Assembly (NCBI GenBank): GCA_011321985.1
Contig: DROB01000470.1
Location: 1 to 7,045 of the forward strand
DNA: 7,045 nucleotides
Direction of reading: 5' to 3'
Source of the DNA: Gammaproteobacteria bacterium
GTDB lineage: Bacteria; Pseudomonadota; Gammaproteobacteria; SZUA-229
In this document: one piece after another, positions 1-5,049 of the stretch
Numbering within the stretch: position 1 is the stretch's first letter
How the letters are laid out: each line of letters starts with the position of its first letter
Translations under genes and position numbers: made by a program
Notes under the pieces: generated by a model
The model's input: the letters and a program-made list of their open reading frames with translations, nothing else
The model's database searches: none
Told to the model about the DNA's origin: nothing

Positions 1-984
1 CAGGCGATGAATGTCGAATACTACCGACAACGCAGTACGGCTGGCCTCATCATCACAGAAGCATCACAGGTATCAGCAGAGGGTGTCGGCTATCCCGGCA
101 CTCCCGGGATCTACAATGATGAACAGGTGGCCGGCTGGCAGAAGATCACCGATGCGGTGCATCAGGAAAATGGCAAAATCTACCTCCAACTCTGGTATTG
201 CGGTCGTATCTCTCACCCTGACCTGTTACCCGATAAGCAGATTCCGGTCGCACCATCAGCTATAAAACCCGAAGGTGAAGCCATTACTTATGAAGGCATG
301 AAAGCTTTTGTCGAACCGCGGGCACTGCAGACGGATGATATCCAGGATATCATCCTCCAATACAAAAACGCCGCCAGAAGAGCCAGAGGAGCAGGCTTCG
401 ATGGCGTAGAGATACATGCAGCTAACGGTTATCTGATCGACCAGTTCCTGCGCGATGGAAGTAACACCCGTAGTGATGAATACGGTGGTAATGAAGAAAA
501 CCGGATGCGTTTTCTGAATGAGGTTATAGATGCGGTACTTGAGGTCTGGGACAGCCAGCGAGTGGGTGTACGCCTGACTCCGGAAAACGGTTTTAATAGT
601 ATGTCCGACTCCGACCCACAGGCGCATTTTGATTATTTTATCAAACAGCTAAACACACGAAAGCTGGCCTATATCCACCTGCTGGAAGGCGACATGCTGG
701 GAGCAGGCAGTGCGGTTGATTATCGTGCTCTGCGAGATGTGTACGATGGCCTCTATATGGCAAACCACGGGTATGACAAAAAACGTGCACAGGCATCGCT
801 GGCAAAGGGTGACAGTGATTTCGTTGCTTTCGGTATACCGTTTATAGCCAACCCTGACCTGGTGTATCGTTATGAAAACGACCTGCCATTGAATACGGCA
901 GATCAGGATACGTTTTATGGTGGCGACGAAACCGGTTATACCGATTATCCTTTCTATGAAGTGGAAGCCACCGAAACGGCGTAA
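1..984 (+). CDS. Old Yellow Enzyme family alkene reductase (NemA-like), 5' end outside window
   Basis: FMN-dependent NAD(P)H oxidoreductase of the Old Yellow Enzyme/NemA family, which reduces activated C=C bonds (enones, maleimides) or nitro compounds in the cytoplasm. The frame is open to base 1, and the first ATG at 7 is internal, because the visible part begins at the NVEYYRQRSTAGLIITEAS segment, which lies about 35-40 residues into family members. The rest is one complete TIM barrel. Counting from the ATG at 7, it shows QLWYCGRISH (61-70), the substrate-binding pair H137/N140 in EIHAANGYL, the QFLRDGSNTRSDEYGG segment (146-161), R189 in VGVRLTP, and the C-terminal signature ANPDL...TFYGG...GYTDYP. 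Two departures from the common pattern are Tyr64 after the conserved Trp (usually His) and Ile277 in FGIPF (often Arg, a flavin-phosphate ligand). It is the only plus-strand gene and converges on the tRNAs. Family assignment is very secure; the physiological substrate is unknown. Confidence 0.95.
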   Translation, partial: QAMNVEYYRQRSTAGLIITEASQVSAEGVGYPGTPGIYNDEQVAGWQKITDAVHQENGKIYLQLWYCGRISHPDLLPDKQIPVAPSAIKPEGEAITYEGMKAFVEPRALQTDDIQDIILQYKNAARRARGAGFDGVEIHAANGYLIDQFLRDGSNTRSDEYGGNEENRMRFLNEVIDAVLEVWDSQRVGVRLTPENGFNSMSDSDPQAHFDYFIKQLNTRKLAYIHLLEGDMLGAGSAVDYRALRDVYDGLYMANHGYDKKRAQASLAKGDSDFVAFGIPFIANPDLVYRYENDLPLNTADQDTFYGGDETGYTDYPFYEVEATETA

Positions 985-1043
985 TGGAACGTCCTGCTAA
1001 AGACCGTTCTTGGTTAGCTGACATAAAGAAAAAGGCATTTAGC

Positions 1044-1070
1044 CGCGAAGGACGCGAAAAGCGCGAAGAA
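1044..1070 (+). repeat. Three tandem 9-nt units CGCGAA-NNN
   Basis: Three adjacent units share CGCGAA followed by a variable triplet: CGCGAAGGA, CGCGAAAAG, CGCGAAGAA. They sit between the alkene reductase stop and the 3' end of tRNA-Asp. From memory, similar 'cgcgaagg' or 'cacgaagg' arrays occur as dispersed intergenic repeats in many proteobacteria. No function is assigned. The rest of 985-1135 shows no gene and no clear intrinsic terminator on either strand. Confidence 0.6.
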
Positions 1071-1135
1071 AAGCTCTTATGTTTTTGTAGGTATCCCGAT
1101 ATGGCTGAGTATGGGGGTATCTAATGGCTTCAAAT

Positions 1136-1212
1136 TGGCGGACCGGACGGGATTCGAACCCGCGACCTCCGGCGTGACAGGCCGGCATTCTAACCAGCTG
1201 AACTACCGGTCC
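1136..1212 (-). tRNA. tRNA-Asp (anticodon GUC)
   Basis: Read on the minus strand, this is a complete 77-nt cloverleaf with encoded CCA. The acceptor stem is GGACCGG/CCGGTCC, the discriminator is G, and the D arm contains AGTTCAGCTGGTTAGA. The anticodon stem encloses CTGTCAC with GTC at 1176-1178, and the T arm carries GGTTCGAATCC. It follows tRNA-Val by 18 nt and is almost certainly cut from the same precursor. No intrinsic terminator is apparent after it. Confidence 0.98.
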
Positions 1213-1230
1213 ATAGAATCATTGCTTGAA

Positions 1231-1306
1231 TGGTGGGTGCTGAGGGAGTCGAACCCCCGACATTCGCCTTGTAAGGGCGACGCTCTACCAGCTGAGCTAA
1301 GCACCC
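1231..1306 (-). tRNA. tRNA-Val (anticodon UAC)
   Basis: This is a 76-nt cloverleaf on the minus strand with encoded CCA. The acceptor stem is GGGTGCT/AGCACCC, the discriminator is A, and the D arm is GCTCAGCTGGTAGAGC. The anticodon stem is TCGCC/GGCGA around the loop CTTACAA (TAC at 1271-1273), and the T arm contains GGTTCGACTCC. It is the first gene of a Val-Asp tandem, an arrangement common in gammaproteobacteria. Confidence 0.98.
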
Positions 1307-1313
1307 GTAAAGC

Positions 1314-1358
1314 GGCGGCAATTCTATATCAACAGATGCTAATTTAGTAGTTTTTTTT
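1314..1358 (-). promoter_or_regulatory. Probable stable-RNA promoter for the tRNA-Val/Asp unit
   Basis: On the minus strand a -10-like TAGAAT (1321-1326) is followed by a GC-rich discriminator TGCCGCC (1314-1320), a feature of stringently controlled stable-RNA promoters. An eight-A tract (1351-1358) lies where an UP element would sit, around -37 to -44. No good -35 hexamer is visible at 16-18 bp spacing. The predicted start near 1314 gives a leader of about 8 nt before tRNA-Val. Confidence 0.45.
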
Positions 1359-1409
1359 CAGATATTTTCACAAAGTGGGAAATAACGGGTTCAAAAGGCC
1401 TGTCCTGGG

Positions 1410-1447
1410 CTAAAAAACAGAAACGGCGACCTTTCAGCCGCCGTTTC
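1410..1447 (-). terminator. Intrinsic terminator of the small membrane-protein gene
   Basis: On the minus strand, GAAACGGCGGCT, a GAAA loop and GGTCGCCGTTTC form a stem of nine Watson-Crick pairs plus three inner pairs (two of them G-U). TGTTTTTT follows directly. The plus strand has no T tract after the hairpin, so the terminator is directional. It lies 33 nt beyond the stop of the 35-residue ORF and separates that unit from the tRNA promoter. Confidence 0.88.
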
Positions 1448-1461
1448 ATTACCAGTGATGA

Positions 1462-1474
1462 GCCTGGTCCAGGC
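1462..1474. repeat. 13-bp dyad GCCTGG-T-CCAGGC
   Basis: Perfect six-base arms around one central base, between the small ORF stop and its terminator. It could be an mRNA hairpin protecting the 3' end or a protein-binding dyad; nothing else marks its role. Confidence 0.4.
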
Positions 1475-1479
1475 AAAGC

Positions 1480-1587
1480 TTAAATCGATGGACCAAGACC
1501 AAACAATACGAGTACAAAAATCGACATGTAAACAACCACGTAAGCCAATTTTTTCGTATCGTCTTCTACTTTTTTGTTTTTTCTCAT
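1480..1587 (-). CDS. Small single-span membrane protein, 35 residues, unrecognised
   Basis: ATG at 1587, TAA at 1480-1482. The product starts with a highly charged segment (MRKNKKVEDDTKK, 1-13), followed by one hydrophobic span (LAYVVVYMSIFVLVLF, residues 14-29) and a short GLGPSI end. Lysine and arginine at the N-terminus predict an N-in topology in the inner membrane. Support for a real gene is unusually complete: AAGGAG at 1595-1600, seven nt before the ATG; a promoter with an FNR/ANR-like box upstream; and a strong terminator downstream. I do not recognise the family. It lacks the Trp/Tyr-rich pattern of CydX and does not resemble KdpF or CcoM as I remember them. Low-oxygen control would fit a small accessory subunit of a respiratory or membrane complex, but that is inference. 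Confidence 0.8.
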   Translation of the reverse strand: MRKNKKVEDDTKKLAYVVVYMSIFVLVLFGLGPSI

Positions 1588-1641
1588 TTATCCGCTCCTT
1601 TACTTCAGGTTTGTTGCCAGCTTTATTACTTAACAACTATA

Positions 1642-1682
1642 AGCATACTCTTATATAAAGCACCCTGTTTGACCTGCATCAA
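1642..1682 (-). promoter_or_regulatory. FNR/ANR-type activated promoter for the small membrane protein
   Basis: On the minus strand TTGAT-GCAG-GTCAA (1669-1682) matches the FNR/ANR consensus TTGAT-N4-ATCAA at nine of ten defined positions. A -10-like TATGCT lies at 1642-1647. A start near 1634-1635 places the box centre at about -41, the class II activator position, where a -35 hexamer is not needed; none is evident. The untranslated leader would be about 47 nt and holds the AAGGAG ribosome site. Confidence 0.65.
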
Positions 1683-1781
1683 ATGTAAAGTCAGTGTTGA
1701 ATGTTTTTAAAACCGAATTTGAAATCCCCTTTATTTCAGGTGTCAACGAAGTCTTTTAACCGATGATCTGTCAATCTGGAT

Positions 1782-3107
1782 CTAATCAGGTATCCCCTGA
1801 AGTTCGGAGATATCTTCAGCATCGGACATCACATTTTCATCGAGGTATCGGGTCATTTCATCCGAGCGGAAGGACAGTCCATACGCGACCGAGAGTCGGT
1901 CAAAAGATTTATCGGGCAGGTTTTCAAGCATAAGATCATCCGGCACTTTGAGATCGACCGAATGAATCTTGTGAGGGGGAGATTTATTCTCGAAGCTGTG
2001 CCGGATATTTTCGATGATCTCCAGATGAGCACCGCCACCACAGATAAATGTCGGTAGACCACTCTCCCACAGACTGGAGTCGGGGCGATGTTGTGTTTTT
2101 GTCACATCGAGAATCTTGTTTATCTGTCTACCCGCATCACCACTGTATAACGTATCCGCAAATTTTATCTCCTTGTCGGTCAGGTCATGTGCCTGTGAGA
2201 AAGCATGTGTATCGGGGATATGCCTGAACAGGTTTATATCATCATCGGGTAACTGTAAATTTTCATACCGTCTTTTGAGGAGATAACATACACCGATAGG
2301 TTCTGCCGCGCAGGTATAGAGCGCGCAGTCATCCTCTCCTGCACCGATATTAAAGGTCGCGATACTGAACGTAGCTGCACCGATATCGATCAGCATATGC
2401 AGGTCACCGCTGCCTTTATTCAAATGGGTATACCCGCATATCTGGGCGATGATCCCGGAAAAGGTTGCTATCCGGTCTTTATCGATAATCCGGGAACGAT
2501 ATACGGCTGGAAAAGCATCAAATGCATTTTCATCTACCGATATGTACTGACGCACCCTGTTCAGAGTAACAGGACCTGGCAACACACTGATCACCCACGC
2601 AGTATGCAGGAGTCTTTTATATAGATCTGCCAGCTCGGTATGCTCCGTGTCGTCGATGGGTAATCCGGCATTGATTGACCACGACAATGCTGTTCGACCA
2701 TATCGTTTCTGATAACGTGTGAGCAGCCAGTCTCTACTCGCGCGAAATACCAGGGCGAGATAGGCAGTAATCCGCAGCAGATCTTCATCAGTATAAGTCT
2801 TATCCAGAAGCGGCAGTTTGAGGTTGCTGGTCGTGCTGCTCGATTCATCGCCTGAAGATAAAGCACAGGCATTGTTTTCATTCACCTCGAGGATGGAAGG
2901 CAGTAGATATCGATTATCGGAATCGATGGCTTCATCGAATGGAACCGCATAACGAACACGGTTATCACCGATGATGACTTTAGTGAATGCCGCGCCAAAA
3001 TCGAGACCGATGATGAGTTGTTTTTTACTCATGCCTGTCTTTTCGATTGGTGTACTGTCAGCAGCGATCACTGGCTGCCGATTAAGTGAATGATCCATAC
3101 CTGTCAC
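1782..3107 (-). CDS. Actin/Hsp70-fold ATPase (ParM/MreB/Hsp70 superfamily), unassigned subfamily
   Basis: A 441-residue protein with the three nucleotide-binding signatures of the actin-Hsp70-sugar kinase superfamily: phosphate-1 loop IIGLDFGAAFTK (32-43), phosphate-2 loop LIDIGAATF (239-247) and adenosine motif FICGGGAHLEII (354-365). A conserved-looking RLSVAYGLSF lies at 404-413, followed by an acidic tail (DENVMSDAEDISELQ). No signal peptide or membrane segment is seen, so it should be cytoplasmic. It lacks the C-terminal substrate-binding half of DnaK and is closer in size to filament-forming or ParM-like proteins. Start choice is open: GTG at 3107 has AGGGG five nt upstream; ATG at 3098 and ATG at 3032 (MSKKQLIIGLDFG) are in frame, and the last begins just before the fold. 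No parR-like, grpE or dnaJ gene is adjacent, so plasmid partition or chaperone roles are unsupported. It appears monocistronic. Confidence 0.85.
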   Translation of the reverse strand: MTGMDHSLNRQPVIAADSTPIEKTGMSKKQLIIGLDFGAAFTKVIIGDNRVRYAVPFDEAIDSDNRYLLPSILEVNENNACALSSGDESSSTTSNLKLPLLDKTYTDEDLLRITAYLALVFRASRDWLLTRYQKRYGRTALSWSINAGLPIDDTEHTELADLYKRLLHTAWVISVLPGPVTLNRVRQYISVDENAFDAFPAVYRSRIIDKDRIATFSGIIAQICGYTHLNKGSGDLHMLIDIGAATFSIATFNIGAGEDDCALYTCAAEPIGVCYLLKRRYENLQLPDDDINLFRHIPDTHAFSQAHDLTDKEIKFADTLYSGDAGRQINKILDVTKTQHRPDSSLWESGLPTFICGGGAHLEIIENIRHSFENKSPPHKIHSVDLKVPDDLMLENLPDKSFDRLSVAYGLSFRSDEMTRYLDENVMSDAEDISELQGIPD

Positions 3108-3165
3108 CGAGGCCCCTATAAAAAGTTAAGATAATCCCTCATACAACTTTCCTGAAACTCTCAGC

Positions 3166-3195
3166 AGTATACATAATTTTTACTCGTCGGGTAAA
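3166..3195 (-). promoter_or_regulatory. Probable sigma70 promoter of the actin-fold ATPase
   Basis: On the minus strand the -10 is TATACT (3166-3171; five of six consensus bases) and the -35-like TTTACC (3190-3195; four of six) lies 18 bp upstream. Transcription would start near 3159, giving a leader of about 50 nt. The weak -35 and the palindrome further upstream suggest help from an activator. Confidence 0.5.
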
Positions 3196-3211
3196 ACGGC
3201 TGTTAGAAAAG

Positions 3212-3233
3212 AAGTTTCTAATATTAGAAACTT
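3212..3233. promoter_or_regulatory. Perfect 22-bp palindrome, candidate operator
   Basis: The arm AAGTTTCTAAT is followed immediately by its exact reverse complement. The centre (3222/3223) lies about 63 bp upstream of the predicted ATPase start site, a typical class I activator position. An extra GAAGTTTC half-like copy occurs at 3245-3252, and the same eight bases begin the palindrome at 3211. No coding gene lies to the right in the plus direction, so it most likely serves the ATPase gene. I cannot match it securely to a known regulator; a hairpin role is the alternative. Confidence 0.5.
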
Positions 3234-3288
3234 TTAACACATAGGAAGTTTCAAGTTATGAGTGTTCTATCTGCTTGTGGGCATCCCG

Positions 3289-3315
3289 GTAATGTCAGGT
3301 TAAACCTGTAATGTC
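3289..3315. repeat. 8-bp direct repeats GTAATGTC around the dyad CAGGTT-A-AACCTG
   Basis: GTAATGTC at 3289-3296 and 3308-3315 brackets a 13-bp dyad (3296-3308). Together they form a small symmetric module in the gap between the ATPase promoter region and the hydrolase gene. It may be a binding site or a remnant of a dispersed repeat. I see no gene in 3253-3413. Confidence 0.35.
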
Positions 3316-3350
3316 CGGCATCGCGGAATAAATTCCACTGCTACAGATAC

Positions 3351-3402
3351 GTGCTCCCCCGTAGGAGCGGTTTGCAAACCGCGATTGCCTGCATAGGAGC
3401 AC
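3351..3402. repeat. REP-like palindromic element with outer inverted repeats
   Basis: GTAGGAGCGG begins at 3361, followed by the perfect 16-bp palindrome GCGGTTTG/CAAACCGC (3367-3382). A 5' GTAG next to an imperfect or perfect palindrome is the hallmark of REP elements mobilised by RAYT (TnpA-REP) transposases in gammaproteobacteria. GTGCTCC (3351-3357) and GGAGCAC (3396-3402) form outer 7-bp arms, and GGAGC is repeated at 3364 and 3396. It lies 12 nt past the hydrolase stop, where REPs often stabilise mRNA 3' ends. No T tract follows on the minus strand, so it is not a classical terminator. Confidence 0.6.
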
Positions 3403-3413
3403 CACCACAACGG

Positions 3414-4325
3414 TCATAACCGAAAACACTGCAGATCATCAGCAAACAACAATGCTCCTTCATAATGCTGTCTGATCGCCGACATAGTCTGTTGTTCATA
3501 ACCCAGTGTTCGATTCATCCGATGTGATAAAACCAGTTTTTTTACATCAGCCTGCTCGGCAATCTCACCGATGACGGATGGTGGCATATGCAGGTTCCGT
3601 GCGACACGCCCTGCTTCTTCGGTTATCGCATTGTGTGCAACAAACACATCAGCCTGTTTTGCCAGTTTTGCGACAGTGCCGTAATCGTTGTTCATATCAC
3701 CACTGAAGACGATGGTTTTACCCGCAATTTCGACACGCCATGCCAATGCCGGTACCGGCCCATGATGTACCGCGACCGCGGTCAACTTATAAGGTGGCAT
3801 ATCCAGTACCACCGATTCAGATCGATTACCTGCATTCACATCATGCGGTATCAGACGATAAAGATCTGTCCCGTCCAGATATTCACTCAGATAGCGAAAC
3901 ACCCCGTCAATACCGAACAGGCCCTGTACAAAATTACTTGCTGAAGGCATCAGTGCATTTCCTGTCGGACCAAACAGGGGAAGGTCACGGTCACGGCCGC
4001 TAAAATAGGACGCTTTGATAAGTGAGGGTAAGTCTGCACTGTGATCAACATGGAGATGTGAAAGCAGGAGCATATCCAGATCATTAAGCTTTGCCCCACT
4101 CTGTTCAAAACGAAAAAGGCTGCCACTGCCGATATCGATCAGGATGCGCGCCCTGGCATCGTGCCATATCAGATAACCACTCGATGCACGGCCATCGTCC
4201 AGCTCCGGACCGCCCGACCCTAACACCTGCAGCCAGATACCCTGCTCGCCACAGTCTGCTCTTGCTAAAAAAGGCAATAGAGAAAAAAGCAGGATCGATG
4301 TCAGAGTGAATGATCTAATCGGCAT
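3414..4325 (-). CDS. Exported metallo-beta-lactamase-fold hydrolase, RNase Z-like group
   Basis: A 303-residue protein with a Sec-type signal peptide (MPIR, then a hydrophobic core to about residue 20, likely cleaved after ARA-23), so it should act in the periplasm. The metal-binding set of the superfamily is complete: H90-x-H92-x-D94-H95 in LLLSHLHVDHSADL, H187 or H188 in AVHHGPVPALAWR, D210 in VFSGDMNNDYG and H268 in KLVLSHRM. The layout resembles RNase Z-like/arylsulfatase-type hydrolases, which cleave phosphodiesters or sulfate esters. A periplasmic location argues against tRNA maturation; the substrate is unknown. The Cys at 25 is not in a lipobox; Cys25 and Cys300 could form a disulfide. 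The ATG overlaps the methyltransferase stop by 11 nt and has no strong ribosome site, so translational coupling is likely. It is the last gene of the three-gene operon. Confidence 0.88.
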   Translation of the reverse strand: MPIRSFTLTSILLFSLLPFLARADCGEQGIWLQVLGSGGPELDDGRASSGYLIWHDARARILIDIGSGSLFRFEQSGAKLNDLDMLLLSHLHVDHSADLPSLIKASYFSGRDRDLPLFGPTGNALMPSASNFVQGLFGIDGVFRYLSEYLDGTDLYRLIPHDVNAGNRSESVVLDMPPYKLTAVAVHHGPVPALAWRVEIAGKTIVFSGDMNNDYGTVAKLAKQADVFVAHNAITEEAGRVARNLHMPPSVIGEIAEQADVKKLVLSHRMNRTLGYEQQTMSAIRQHYEGALLFADDLQCFRL

Positions 4326-5049
4326 GGTCGGGTAATGAAGCCAGCAGATCGACTCGCATCGGCATCAGAAAATGTGCGCCATCATCACTCATGTGCTCAT
4401 CAAAACGTTGTTTCACCAGGCGATATAGATCTTTATCCAGAGAATGCGGACTATGGGTGGCATTGATGGTGTTTTCTTCGAACTCGGCAAAGTTCTCAAA
4501 GCACATCGGTGAATTAAAAAAGATTTCTTCGACCAGCCTGAACAGACCCGCATCGATGGCTTTTTTAATGGTTTCAAATGCAGCTTCACGTACTCTCTGT
4601 TCATCATGAAACAGACGCAGGATCTCATTGAATGCCCCGGCAAACACCGGTTCAGATAGATAAGCCAGACCACCAGGCCTTAACACCCGATGAATCTCCT
4701 GCATTGAAATATCCATCAGTGGCAGCGGTACGTGGTGTAGCGATTTAAACATGAACACGATATCGACCGAATCATCCGGCAGAGGAATCGCCTGTGCCCC
4801 GGAAAGGCCAAAGTTTACATTAGGTAGATCCGTGATCTGCAGGTTCTTCTCATGAGCGATCTCATCGACTTCCAGCGCGGTAATCTTGCGGTCAGTGCCC
4901 GAGGTCGCGATATCACGGGTGATCTCGGCACTGCCACAACCTAATTCCAGAATATGCTTACCGTCCAGCCTTAGCAGGCGATTATAGACCTCTGATTCAG
5001 GACAATTTACCGCCATTGCCTGTTCTGCTGCCTGTTCCGCTATTTTCAT
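4315..5049 (-). CDS. Class I SAM-dependent methyltransferase (UbiE/Methyltransf_11 type)
   Basis: A 244-residue cytoplasmic methyltransferase of the Rossmann-like class I fold. Motif I is ILELGCGSAEIT (33-44), the acidic ribose ligand is E60 in ALEVDE, motif II is DDSVDIVFMFKSLHHV (92-107), and the post-motif segment is RVLRPGGLAYLSEP (121-134). The C-terminal 100 residues are a less familiar, charged region that probably forms the acceptor-binding cap. Family-level identity is clear; the methyl acceptor is not. The annotated ATG overlaps the upstream propeller gene by 53 nt and has no visible Shine-Dalgarno. An in-frame ATG at 5016 (residue 12) would reduce the overlap to 20 nt and is a fair alternative start, leaving motif I intact. 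Its end overlaps the hydrolase start by 11 nt, so expression is coupled to both neighbours. Confidence 0.9.
   Translation of the reverse strand: MKIAEQAAEQAMAVNCPESEVYNRLLRLDGKHILELGCGSAEITRDIATSGTDRKITALEVDEIAHEKNLQITDLPNVNFGLSGAQAIPLPDDSVDIVFMFKSLHHVPLPLMDISMQEIHRVLRPGGLAYLSEPVFAGAFNEILRLFHDEQRVREAAFETIKKAIDAGLFRLVEEIFFNSPMCFENFAEFEENTINATHSPHSLDKDLYRLVKQRFDEHMSDDGAHFLMPMRVDLLASLPDHAD

Noticed and set aside
1111..1347. Plus-strand 78-codon ORF across the tRNAs
   Set aside because: It is antisense to both tRNA genes. Its RTGFEPATSGVTGRHSNQL-type peptide is the well-known false protein translated from tRNA complements.
1391..1636. Minus-strand 81-codon ORF
   Set aside because: It reads through the terminator hairpin and overlaps the 35-residue gene in another frame. 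It has no ribosome site of its own and its composition is unlike a protein.
1455..1658. Plus-strand 67-codon ORF
   Set aside because: Antisense to the small membrane-protein gene and its leader; no promoter or ribosome site supports it.
1782..3107. ParM-type plasmid partition operon
   Set aside because: No downstream parR-like gene or iteron array; the neighbouring tRNAs and metabolic genes look chromosomal.
3414..4325. Lipoprotein signal in the hydrolase
   Set aside because: Cys25 is preceded by R-A-D, which is not a lipobox; an ordinary signal peptidase I site (ARA) fits better.
3414..4325. tRNA-processing RNase Z
   Set aside because: The metal motif is alike, but the signal peptide places the protein outside the cytoplasm.
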